This document shows, piece after piece, positions 43,885-54,416 of a DNA stretch of 64,000 nucleotides. Location of the stretch: contig OX421494.1 of assembly GCA_949126835.1 (NCBI GenBank), forward strand, positions 55,990,358-56,054,357, given 5' to 3'. Source of the DNA: Anisus vortex. Taxonomy: Eukaryota > Mollusca > Gastropoda > Planorbidae. A model generated the notes under the pieces. It had not been told where the DNA came from and ran no database searches. It worked only from the letters and a program-made list of their open reading frames with translations. Made by a program: the position numbers and the translations under genes. How positions within the stretch are numbered: position 1 is the first letter of the stretch; each line of letters begins with the position of its first letter.

Positions 43885-44484
43885 TAGTGTAAGCTATCTA
43901 ATACCGTGACGACTCTCTTCTATACAAGAGATTATTGCTTCTTACGCTCATCCGTGGTCTTGTGTCTAGTCCTGCATTTCTATTAGTGTTTTAAATAATG
44001 TTGTATCTGACCATTGCAACAAGTTGTCATTGGGTTGTATTTCTAAATAATAGTTAAATCCCTATTATTATTACTACTTTACACTTTACTCTTTGCCCTT
44101 CTGTCCTCTAGTGTTTCTAGGTTTAGTGATTTAACTATTGGTGTTACTATTATCAGTGGGGAATATTCGTCAGTAATGAACATTGCAGCTCTTCGATGAA
44201 TTGGTTCTAATTTTTATTTTCTTTAGTTAAAGATGCATATTCTAGTATAGGTCTAATTAATGTGAGATATAATTTTAGTTTTATGTTTTCATTACATTTA
44301 TAAAACTAATTTTTTTATGAATCCTAATGTTTTGTTAGATATTTTAATAACCTTATCATCATGAGGGTTCCAAGATAACTTATCCATTTATTATTACTTT
44401 GCATTGTTCCAGTTTGTTTCCCATTTTTGTTGTTTGTAAAGATCTTTTTGTAAGAGTTCATTATCTCTTTCTGTCTTTTTGGTT
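43885..44484 (-). mobile_element. LINE 3' part (ORF remnant plus tail)
   Basis: The minus strand matches the LINE at 56850-57345: the segment at 44095-44200 corresponds to ...LETLEDRRAK, and 43905-44000 is the shared tail. Heavily degraded. Confidence 0.65.
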
Positions 44485-44549
44485 GTATAAATTATACATT
44501 GACTTCAGTCGCTGTACCAGAATGTTGAAAACACATAGGAGGCGAGTGT
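44485..44549. repeat. Single 61-bp satellite unit left of element B
   Basis: gtataaattatacattgact ... cacataggaggcga plus GTGT. Same unit as the array at 51454-51880. The last four bases (44546-44549, GTGT) are the target duplication of element B. Confidence 0.9.
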
Positions 44550-45583
44550 TGTTACGAAACGTAAATTCCCTACATTGTAATGTTAATAAACCAACTGAAT
44601 CATTTAAGCGAATTGCGTTTAAACGATATAAATATTTCTCAGCTCAAAGTTTCCCCCGGGTTTTTCCTAACCTAATTTGAGCATTATTGTTTTTTATTAA
44701 CCTCGATAAAAACATGAACTGTGCACGTACCTACAGCGTGTCAAGGCCGTCCGGTCTCTCCTTATTTTGTTAGAGCATTATTGCTTGTTCTTAATAAAAA
44801 AACATTCTGATCACGCAGTCAACATGCAGGCTTGATTAAAATATTCGTGTCACTAGGCTGTCTGGTTTTTCCAACGATTGACCCGTAATATATTTCTACG
44901 CGATTCGACACTTTTAGTCAGTTCTTGGCGTACATTCGATCAGATAACATCTAAGATTCTGAGTCTCTGAGTATCGTTTCTATTTGAGTTGTATTATGGA
45001 AAATTTATTATTCTACTATTAACTACAATGCTATATGTTCATTGAGGATATTCATTACTAATTGGAATATGTGTAGTTCTTGATTGTGTATATAATATTA
45101 TTTGGATTCCTACTGGATTGATGTTGTAAATTAAACCAAATTTATCGTTGCTTTCTACACAACTTGGTTAGCGTCAATATTTCAAAGTTATATACATGTG
45201 TGTATGTGTAATATTTATTCAACTATATTAATAATCTACACTACCACTCGACATCGAGGTTCTTGCTGTATAATATGAGCCACATAAATAATTATACATG
45301 AAGTAAATCAACTGAAAACTCTAAAACTACGCTATGTGAATTGCCAGGGGATTATAAGAACCAGGAATACTCTAGACAACTACAAATAAACTTCAGAAAG
45401 ATATAATAAGATCTTCACTAATACAAGGATACTCACACTAACAATAACAATACTATAACTATTATTTTCATGAATTGAATGGGGGCTCTAGCCGTAATAA
45501 CATTATAAATTATAATTATACTTGTGTGATAAATAGAAGGTCTCATCCATGATTTATTATGGTGAATAAATTGCCTTGTAATA
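44550..45583 (+). repeat. 5' LTR of element B (1034 bp)
   Basis: Same length and no visible difference from 50420-51453; 49-1086 is a diverged relative. Confidence 0.93.
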
Positions 45584-45987
45584 AAATGGGTTTTGCTCGT
45601 CAGTGATTTACTAACAAACGTTTAGAGGATTTACTTCAACTTCAAGAATCGTTATACTATTTACACAAACTATTTACAACTGCCGTAATACATACTCGTA
45701 ACTTGGATGGATTGTGTTGGAAAATATGAACAATATACAATATACTTAAGATTGTGATTGAATTGAACATTGCTATTGAGAATCGGAAAACTTAACTATT
45801 CAGCCTGGAAAATTATCTGGTGTATTACCTTATCGAACAAAGTAACTCTAAGAAAGTATTATTTTTATGACCTTGTTGTGAAAAATCTGAACTGTGTGGT
45901 GTAGTGAATTATTCAAAGGACAGAAAGTAAGTTGGACACTTTTATTGTATTATTAACAAGATTTACAGTAACTTTTAATAATATAAA
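45584..45987 (+). other. Element B leader with primer-binding region
   Basis: 404 bp between the 5' LTR and the ORF. TGG at 45587 starts the putative tRNA primer site; the tRNA is not identified. Confidence 0.6.
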
Positions 45988-48900
45988 ATGGAAGCCACAA
46001 ATAATCTTACATTGGATCCAGAGATATTTGATCTAACCTCAGAACAGCTTAATAAAATGTCAATGATACAATTAAAAGAATTGGCTAAATCATTGGGCAT
46101 TTCTATCACAGAAACTAGGCCATCAAAAACTAAATTACTTCAAGAGGTAACTGAGTGTTTAAGAAAACAAGGTACACTAATTATTGAAGAAACTACTGCT
46201 AATGATAACATTAATGATGAATCAGATGATGAATTACTTTTTCCTATAACACAAAGAGTAAAGCATACAACTGGTGACTTAAGTGAAGAATTGAAATTTA
46301 AACTTGAGTTAAGAAAGATGGAATTAGAGATGGAAAGAGAAAACAAGAGAATTGAGATGGAAAGAGAAATAGCAAGAGAGAAAATAGCAAGCCAAGAAAG
46401 AATTGAGATAGCAAGGTCTCGTACGTCAAATCATTCGAATGCAAGCTCTGAAGCAGATGCAGAACTGTATAAGTTTAAGAAACATATTCCAGTTTTTGAA
46501 GATAATTCGGTGGAAGAGTTCTTCATGATTTTCGAGAGAAACGCTAGAGACTATCAATTTCCCGAGGGCAAGAAAGCTATACTTCTACGCTCAGCTCTGA
46601 ACAAAGGAAAGGCACTTGATGTTGTATTAAGTCTTACTGAAGAGGAATTGTATGATTATGAACTGATCAAGAATAGAGTACTGCTAAGTTATGCATTAAC
46701 ACCTGAAAAATATAGAAAAGTGTTTCGTGAGTCTAAGAAAGAACAGGAACAATCCCATGTTGATTTTCTAAGACAGAAAAAGAAATATTTTGAAAGATGG
46801 ATTCGATCCAAAGGTGTAAACAAAGACTTTGATAAATTAGCTAATCTTATGCTAATGGAAGACTTTAACAATAACATCAGAGGTGATGTAAGAATACATT
46901 TAGCAGACAAAGGCGTAGAACAAGTAGAAACAGCAGCAGTGATGGCAGACGAATATGTTATTATCCATTCCAGCAATAAATTTACAACAGTTGATAAATC
47001 TAAATTCCAGAATCGAGATATGAAGGTAGAAAAGAAAACCATGAATCCAAATGAATCCTATCAATCAAAGAGACATCAGCAGAGCAATGAAGGTCCAACA
47101 AATTCCAAGCCAACCTGTAGCCATTGTAAACGAATTGGACATACTAAGGAAAAGTGCTGGATATTGAATGGGAACCCGAATAAAAAGAATGTTGTCTTAT
47201 CGTATGTAGCAATGCCAAAACAAAGAACTCATGAAAATGTAAAGAAGGATATTAGAACTCAAACAGAGATACCTAGTGCTAATGCAGATAACTTGACAAA
47301 ACACACGTATCTTGGAAACTTGAAACCAGAAATAGTTCCTGAAATAGAGACAATGGTTTTCAATAATTCTAATTCTAATCTGAGCTCCAAGGAGTCTATA
47401 TCAGATAGAACCACCATGAGTACTAAACATACCTCTTACAAAAATAACTTGGATACAGATCTCATCGATACTGAGATACCAAGCAATTGTTTACCATTCA
47501 TTGAAGAAGGTACCGTGTCATCCATAATAAATGGTGTCACTAGTGAAAAGAACATCAGAATACTCCGTGATACAGGGGCTGAGGTTTCACTACTTTTAGA
47601 GAATACTGTTCCTACGTCACAATCGACATATACAGGACAGGATCTTACTATTCAAGGTGTATCAAGGAAAAATGTACAAGTTCCTTTGCATCAAATACAG
47701 CTGAAGAGTGCGTACTTCACTGGAAATGTAGTTGTGGGTGTGTACAAATCACTTCCGTTTAAAGGCGTTTCTTTAATACTGGGAAATGATATTGCTGGAG
47801 ATGTGGTGCATTCCATATCCAAGAAAAAACAATACCTCAATAAAAGTGAGAGCTTTATCAAACCTATATGCATCGTCACGAGAGGTATGGCCCAACAACA
47901 AAAGTCTGTCGAAACCATGTCAAAGTCAAAAATAGAACCAGAAATTGACCTACAGGCAACTTTCCTGGCTGACATCTTGAGTGGTCCCTCAGTCAAGACT
48001 ACTGAAAGTAATTTGTCACCTCGACAATTACTCCTATTAGAACAGAATAGAGATTCAGGAATTAAACACCTGAAGAAAAAGGTGATAACTGAACAGGAGG
48101 CAGAAATGAACGGAAATGGATTTTTTCTGAAGGAGGGAATATTAATGCAAAAATGGAGAGATGTGAAATGTGATAATGACAATTGCAGAGAAGGAAGTCA
48201 GATTGTGGTACCAGCCATATATGGTAATGACATCTTACACATGGCTCATGACACGCCATATGCTGGTCATCTAGGAGTGAACAAGACTTACCGTCGAATT
48301 CTTCCGTACTTCTATTGGCCTGGACTACATCGTGACGTCACAAAATACTGCAAGTCATGCAATACATGCCAGATAGTTGGTAAACCTAACCAGACTATAC
48401 CGGTAGCACCTCTAAAGCCAATACCCGCCTTTGCAGAACCATTTAGCCACTTGCTAATAGACTGTGTAGGTCCTTTGCCTAAAACAAAGACAGGACACCA
48501 GTACTTATTCACTATAATGTGCACTGCCACGAGATATCCTGAAGCTATTCCGCTACGCACCATTAACGCAGATAAGATATCTGACGCACTGATTGCATTT
48601 TGTTCAAGATACGGTCTTCCAAAGACTATACAGTCAGACCGAGGATCTAACTTTACATCAAAGCTGTTTAACCAGGTCTTAAAGAAACTAGGCATCCAAC
48701 ATGCAACTTCAACTGCGTACCATCCGCAAAGCCAAGGTGCCCTAGAAAGATATCATCAGACTCTGAAAACCATGCTCCGCACATACTGTTTTGAGAACAC
48801 TGAAGACTGGGATCGCGGTATTCCATTCGCTCTTTTCGCGACTAGAGAAACTGTGCAGGAATCTCTTGGATTCAGTCCGTTCGAGTTAGTGTTTGGACAT

Positions 48901-49653
48901 TCAGTTCGAGGACCTCTAAAACTGTTGCAGGAAACCTTGTTAAATTCTGATGAAGAGACTGGACTTGTAGCTTATGTGGAACAATTTAGCAATAGAATCT
49001 ATCATGCTTTTAATCATGTTAAAGATAATCTTTTGCAGGCTCAGAAAAGAATGAAAGGGTACTATGATGTCAAGGCCAGATCCCGATGTTTCCATCCTGG
49101 TGATAAAGTCCTCATGTTGACCCAATTGTCTGGACAACCCCTGAGTGCAAAATATACAGGACCATATCAGGTTTTAGATAAAATCAGTGATGTAACATAC
49201 ATTGTAAAAACCCCTGATAGAAGGAAAACACAGAGACTGTGCCATATAAACATGCTAAAACCTTATGTTGTTAGGGAAGAACAAACTGACATTAGGCCAG
49301 TGAGTGCTATCAAAACTGTTGAAACACCCCCGCCTAAATTTAAAAAGACAATCATAGAAAGTAAACTTCAGAACACTGAAGCACTTAAAAACCTCAATGA
49401 TAAACTGGCACATCTAGACTCAGGTGAACAGACTTCTATCAAGGGTTTAATCTATGATCATGTAAATTTGTTTAGTGATGTTCCTAACAAAACAACTTTG
49501 GTTACCCATGATGTAGTTTTAAAAGATGATAATGTTAAACCTGTCAAACAACATCCGTATAGGGTTAATACCATACAACTTAAGAATAACTTACGTATTG
49601 GTAAAAGATCACATCGTCGCGGACACCCTATCGCGCATGTAACAAATGTATAA
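45988..49653 (+). CDS. gag-pol: Gag-protease-integrase polyprotein of element B, truncated at the RT start
   Basis: 1221 codons in one frame, with no readthrough or frameshift between gag and pol. Residues 1-60 resemble a SAP-like segment (MSMIQLKELAKSLGI), then a long E/R/K-rich coiled-coil-like stretch (about 85-150), gag core, and zinc knuckle CX2CX4HX4C at 377-390 (CSHCKRIGHTKEKC). Protease DTG at 528-530. Integrase zinc motif H754/H761/C791/C794 and catalytic D825, D884, E920 (D-35-E). A GPY/F-like region follows (YTGPYQVLDK). From about residue 1165, THDVVLKDD...VKQHPYRVN corresponds to the N-terminal edge of RT, and then the sequence departs and ends in TAA. With no RT or RNase H it cannot copy itself; it would need another element's polymerase. 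Confidence 0.88.
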   Translation: MEATNNLTLDPEIFDLTSEQLNKMSMIQLKELAKSLGISITETRPSKTKLLQEVTECLRKQGTLIIEETTANDNINDESDDELLFPITQRVKHTTGDLSEELKFKLELRKMELEMERENKRIEMEREIAREKIASQERIEIARSRTSNHSNASSEADAELYKFKKHIPVFEDNSVEEFFMIFERNARDYQFPEGKKAILLRSALNKGKALDVVLSLTEEELYDYELIKNRVLLSYALTPEKYRKVFRESKKEQEQSHVDFLRQKKKYFERWIRSKGVNKDFDKLANLMLMEDFNNNIRGDVRIHLADKGVEQVETAAVMADEYVIIHSSNKFTTVDKSKFQNRDMKVEKKTMNPNESYQSKRHQQSNEGPTNSKPTCSHCKRIGHTKEKCWILNGNPNKKNVVLSYVAMPKQRTHENVKKDIRTQTEIPSANADNLTKHTYLGNLKPEIVPEIETMVFNNSNSNLSSKESISDRTTMSTKHTSYKNNLDTDLIDTEIPSNCLPFIEEGTVSSIINGVTSEKNIRILRDTGAEVSLLLENTVPTSQSTYTGQDLTIQGVSRKNVQVPLHQIQLKSAYFTGNVVVGVYKSLPFKGVSLILGNDIAGDVVHSISKKKQYLNKSESFIKPICIVTRGMAQQQKSVETMSKSKIEPEIDLQATFLADILSGPSVKTTESNLSPRQLLLLEQNRDSGIKHLKKKVITEQEAEMNGNGFFLKEGILMQKWRDVKCDNDNCREGSQIVVPAIYGNDILHMAHDTPYAGHLGVNKTYRRILPYFYWPGLHRDVTKYCKSCNTCQIVGKPNQTIPVAPLKPIPAFAEPFSHLLIDCVGPLPKTKTGHQYLFTIMCTATRYPEAIPLRTINADKISDALIAFCSRYGLPKTIQSDRGSNFTSKLFNQVLKKLGIQHATSTAYHPQSQGALERYHQTLKTMLRTYCFENTEDWDRGIPFALFATRETVQESLGFSPFELVFGHSVRGPLKLLQETLLNSDEETGLVAYVEQFSNRIYHAFNHVKDNLLQAQKRMKGYYDVKARSRCFHPGDKVLMLTQLSGQPLSAKYTGPYQVLDKISDVTYIVKTPDRRKTQRLCHINMLKPYVVREEQTDIRPVSAIKTVETPPPKFKKTIIESKLQNTEALKNLNDKLAHLDSGEQTSIKGLIYDHVNLFSDVPNKTTLVTHDVVLKDDNVKPVKQHPYRVNTIQLKNNLRIGKRSHRRGHPIAHVTNV

Positions 49654-50419
49654 GGAAATAGATAACTTCATGTATATATTCTGATAATCCTAACTAAGAG
49701 AATTGGATCATTTAAAATATTAATGCATGAATATATGAATATGTTGTGATTATTTTATGCAATATCTTATGCCTTATTTTATGCCATGAATATTTCCATT
49801 TGCTAAAACAAATATTATTATTGTTGTAGAAAAAAAAAAAAAAAGAACCTAATAAGTTACTTATAAATATTATGGATTTATGAACATAATTTTTCTTTAT
49901 TAGTAAGATAATGAATGAACAGAAATGTACATCCTTATTTTGAAACAATTAAACTATAGTTGTGATTATGTAAAAACCAAGATAGAGTAATGTGCATACA
50001 CTTCACATGCTTACACACTTAAGATTAAATTCTTACTCTTAAGTTTATTTAAATATTAATTTCATTTAAGTTGAATTAATTAATGATTGAATTGTTTAAT
50101 ATGATAACATTAGTTATGTTGATTTTTACCTTATAAATAAGATGATGATGTTTATAAGGAATGATATCTCAGAGAGTATAATTTTTTTAATAACGCGAAC
50201 ATGTGTTATGGTCTAAGGATAACTTAAGATCCTATATGATGAGGGTTTAATAGAATAAATTATTTCCCTTACTTGTCTTATTTAACGGACTACCCAGGTG
50301 GAGTCAGTTTTTTTTTTGTATATTGTTTAGAACTAAAGTTAAGTGCAGGCGGTTCTAAAAGAAATTGCACACTTCTATTGTTTAGTATGCAATGTTCTTT
50401 TCCTTTTGGTACGGGCGAC
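49654..50419 (+). other. Element B 3' non-coding part
   Basis: AT-rich, no RT or RNase H remnants on either strand. It ends ccttttggtacgggcgac before the 3' LTR. Confidence 0.6.
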
Positions 50420-51453
50420 TGTTACGAAACGTAAATTCCCTACATTGTAATGTTAATAAACCAACTGAATCATTTAAGCGAATTGCGTTTAAACGATATA
50501 AATATTTCTCAGCTCAAAGTTTCCCCCGGGTTTTTCCTAACCTAATTTGAGCATTATTGTTTTTTATTAACCTCGATAAAAACATGAACTGTGCACGTAC
50601 CTACAGCGTGTCAAGGCCGTCCGGTCTCTCCTTATTTTGTTAGAGCATTATTGCTTGTTCTTAATAAAAAAACATTCTGATCACGCAGTCAACATGCAGG
50701 CTTGATTAAAATATTCGTGTCACTAGGCTGTCTGGTTTTTCCAACGATTGACCCGTAATATATTTCTACGCGATTCGACACTTTTAGTCAGTTCTTGGCG
50801 TACATTCGATCAGATAACATCTAAGATTCTGAGTCTCTGAGTATCGTTTCTATTTGAGTTGTATTATGGAAAATTTATTATTCTACTATTAACTACAATG
50901 CTATATGTTCATTGAGGATATTCATTACTAATTGGAATATGTGTAGTTCTTGATTGTGTATATAATATTATTTGGATTCCTACTGGATTGATGTTGTAAA
51001 TTAAACCAAATTTATCGTTGCTTTCTACACAACTTGGTTAGCGTCAATATTTCAAAGTTATATACATGTGTGTATGTGTAATATTTATTCAACTATATTA
51101 ATAATCTACACTACCACTCGACATCGAGGTTCTTGCTGTATAATATGAGCCACATAAATAATTATACATGAAGTAAATCAACTGAAAACTCTAAAACTAC
51201 GCTATGTGAATTGCCAGGGGATTATAAGAACCAGGAATACTCTAGACAACTACAAATAAACTTCAGAAAGATATAATAAGATCTTCACTAATACAAGGAT
51301 ACTCACACTAACAATAACAATACTATAACTATTATTTTCATGAATTGAATGGGGGCTCTAGCCGTAATAACATTATAAATTATAATTATACTTGTGTGAT
51401 AAATAGAAGGTCTCATCCATGATTTATTATGGTGAATAAATTGCCTTGTAATA
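50420..51453 (+). repeat. 3' LTR of element B (1034 bp)
   Basis: See 5' LTR. Followed directly by GTGT and the 61-bp array. Confidence 0.93.
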
Positions 51454-51880
51454 GTGTAAATTATACAATGACTTCAGTCGCTGTACCAGAATGTTGAAAA
51501 CACATAGGAGGCGAGTGTAAATTATACAATGACTTCAGTCGCTGTACCAGAATGTTGAAAACGCATAGGAGGCGAGTGTAAATTATACAATGACTTCAGT
51601 CGCTGTACCAGAATGTTGAAAACGCATAGGAGGCGAGTGTAAATTATACATTGACTGCAGTCGATGTACCAGAATGTTGAAAACACATAGGAGGCGAGTG
51701 TAAATTATACATTGACTTCAGCTGATGTACCAGAATGTTGAAAACACATAGGAGGCGAGTGTAAATTATACAATGACTTCAGCTGATGTACCAGAATGTT
51801 GAAAACACATAGGAGGCGAGTGTAAATTATACATTGACTTCAGTCGATGTACCAGAATGTTGAAAACACATAGGAGGCGA
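51454..51880. repeat. 61-bp satellite, exactly 7 copies, split by element B
   Basis: Unit gtgtaaattatacaatgact ... acacataggaggcga; 7 x 61 = 427 bp, with an eighth unit at 44485. Variants tcgctg, tcgatg, ctgatg show at least three unit types. Confidence 0.95.
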
Positions 51881-52864
51881 GTGTATCATTAAACTCAAAG
51901 TAACTGTCAATGGACAAATGAACGAAATAAATCGCAGATGGCTTCGCAAGAGTTCTCACAGACAATATTATTAGAAGCTTATATAATATGTATAATACCT
52001 TTAAACTAAATAAATCTATGCCCAAAATAGTATGTATAATTATATAGTGAGGATTAACTATTTATAAGACCATGACGTAAACTCAACACTCTTTTATTTG
52101 GGCCCGAATGCGATTAACGTTGCATATTTTTCTTATGCAATTCAAGTAATCATAAATGTTGAACACAATATTTGACGGTTTTAAACTCAAGCGATTATTG
52201 TCGCGTTCACCGTCCAATGCATGGTAACGGTCAAAGGGAAATAACTAGATTAAATTTAAAAACAAAATAGTTGACAAAGTTAATTCCCTTGTATTATGCT
52301 AGGCTTACTTATTAAAAGTTTATTTAAAACAAAAAAAAACAAGGTGGCTCCTCAGTAACTTCGTGGCTTTATGAAAGAATCAAAATGAATCATTTAGTTC
52401 ACTCAATCGGTCTAGATTCAGGGCCGGTCCGACGATAGCCGACTCCTCGTGCAATCGAAAAGATATATTATATTAATTAACGTGAATCCAAATTTCTAAA
52501 TGAAACAATAGGCAGCTAATATTTTTTTTCAAGGCCAGTATTTAAACAGTTAGAAAAAAACTTAAATAATATCTTTTGTAACCTTTACATCTGGAAATGT
52601 AATTAAATTCTCTCTAAATATTTCTATTAAATGCAATATCTTTTTTTTCATAATACGTGAAATATATTTGTACAGACACTCCGTAGTGTAGCCAGAATTT
52701 CGTAATGTTATTTGTTGTATAACATGGTTAAAGATTTTTATATTCTATATTTAAATATTTGTAGTTTTTTAGATTATTTGTGTAGAGCAACTAATATAAA
52801 CTCTTGTGGATTCGTAATATTTCTTGTAGGCATTTTCCTTCGAATTCTAACTTTTTCTTCTTCT
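51881..52864. other. AT-rich, nothing recognised
   Basis: No gene or repeat family identified. Confidence 0.4.
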
Positions 52865-53492
52865 TCAGCGTTCCAATGTGTTTTCCTTTACTGTGACAGA
52901 CTGGCAGTCCAGTTTCTCTGAAAAACCGGGCTGTTGTCTGTGGGAATGGCTTTGTGTCTCAGAGCTTTTCCTCCATTGTGGCTTACTGAGGCCAGGCCCA
53001 GTTACTCTCTGTGGAGTGGACACCATTGCAGGATGTGCTCTGCATTCTGGAGTCCAGTTCCACAGGGTGCACTCAGGGGGTGTGACTTAGGCAGATTCGG
53101 TGCTGGTGGTCTAATAGTCTGCTGTCTCCTGTCCTGGTGTCGGAGTATTGTGGTCTGCTCATATCTGGTATGGTGTGGCCAGTCGTCACTCCTGTTGACG
53201 GATTGTGTTGTTCAGTCCATTTTCTATTGTGCATGTCTTTAATTATGCCCTTCGCCTCGCAGTAAGAGATGCGGTATGTGTGGTGGTTTTCCTGTGGGGC
53301 TACTCTTTCCAGCCTAGTCAGCTCACTTGCCTCCTCGTTTCCAGGCAGTCCACAATGTGAGGGAATCCACTGGACCGGGCACTCTGTAGTGAGTGAGTAC
53401 TCAGTCTGTCCAGTGTCTCCCTTAAGAGGTGGTTTGTTAACTGTTCTCTCTATTCTGGCACTTTCTGCATCATAACCTATATTATACGACAC
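52865..53492 (-). mobile_element. LINE ORF2 C-terminus with RNase H domain (I/Jockey-like)
   Basis: The minus strand encodes VQWIPSHCGLPGNEEASELT, the conserved end of LINE RNase H domains (here SELT where AD..A is usual), then ISYCEAKGIIKDMHNRKW and, after a frame change, LWNWTPECRAHPAM. Several stops and shifts; 5' parts are missing. Confidence 0.8.
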
Positions 53493-53823
53493 ACAGACGT
53501 GAAGTTAGTTGTTGTGACAACCGAAGCTACTTATGAACAACCAGTGCGCCCTACTTTAATTATTGTAAATTCAAAGCGTCGAAGATTTCTTTAAACGTTT
53601 ATCGAGTGACTTGAGTGTATTATTATTCCATCATTGTTTCACTACTTACAAGACGAATAAATAGATAAAACACATAAACTGAAATGTTCATTTAGACGTA
53701 TTTTTTAATATATGATTTCATTAATTTGAAAGAATCCAAAAGTTTAAATCGTCCATGAAATTTTTAAAGAATGTAAGAAAAATACATTTAATTTTGCAAT
53801 ACGATTCATATAGTTATGAGCAT

Positions 53824-53862
<39 letters not shown>
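53493..53862. other. AT-rich with a TA microsatellite
   Basis: (TA)n at about 53828-53860. Nothing else seen. Confidence 0.45.
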
Positions 53863-54096
53863 CAGTGCTTTTTTTTGTAAAAAAAATAGGTGCCGGTACT
53901 CAGTGATGGATTGCCTAACTTAACTACCAGTTCGCACCTCGATGCAAGCTAAATCACAACTGCAAATATACTAAATTAAATTAATAATATAATAAATTAA
54001 TAATAAACGTTAAAATACCAGAAAAGTAATAATTTTTTCCCCACATTGAAAAAGGTGCCGGTACGCCGTACCGGTGCGTACCGTCACAAAAAAGCA

Positions 54097-54099
<3 letters not shown>
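53863..54099. mobile_element. hAT-type MITE (237 bp) within TA repeats
   Basis: Left end cagtgcttttttttgtaaaa, right end gtcacaaaaaagcactg. Contains ggtgccggtac blocks near both ends. Flanked by TA repeats, so the target duplication cannot be judged. Confidence 0.7.
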
Positions 54100-54146
<47 letters not shown>

Positions 54147-54243
54147 ATATATATTGCTATGTTAATGTTTAAAATAAAAGAAAAAGCCACTTTGGTATTC
54201 TCACTATTTCAACGCCAGTGATTTGAAATTGTTGGAGAGAATA

Positions 54244-54416
54244 TCATTGGCGAGAAAAACATTTTTCTTGGGGGAAATCACAAGCACGTTGTGTTTTATT
54301 GTAGACGAATCCGAAGGGACACGGCTGGACGTAGGCGAATCCGTCGGCGCAGATAATGAAGTTGCGACAGTCTGTTGGGTGGTCGCGTATTCCATCCGCG
54401 GCACATTCAATGACTA
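54244..54416 (-). CDS. Chitinase last exon: CBM14 chitin-binding domain
   Basis: Acceptor cttttattcag. Cysteines C-x11-C-x5-C-x9-C-x12-C-x6-C (ECAADGIRDHPTDC ... CDFPQEKC). Ends FSRQ and TGA at 54246-54244. Near-equal spacing to the exon at 1634-1803. Confidence 0.85.

Larger units (their letters stand above)
44550..51453 (+). mobile_element. LTR retrotransposon (element B), 1034-bp LTRs, no RT or RNase H
   Basis: 6904 bp. LTRs 44550-45583 and 50420-51453, each 1034 bp, with TGTTAC...GTAATA ends and no difference that I can see. Flanked by GTGT on both sides (44546-44549, 51454-51457), inside a 61-bp tandem repeat. A possible primer-binding site begins TGGGTTTTGCTC at 45587. One long ORF encodes Gag, protease and integrase and stops at the start of RT; RT and RNase H are missing. 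The purine tract before the 3' LTR is not obvious. A third LTR of the family is at 49-1086. Confidence 0.92.

Noticed and set aside
53073..53492. Host gene encoding an RNase H-like protein
   Set aside because: The motif and its neighbours are the C-terminal part of a LINE ORF2 with frame breaks and no host gene structure.
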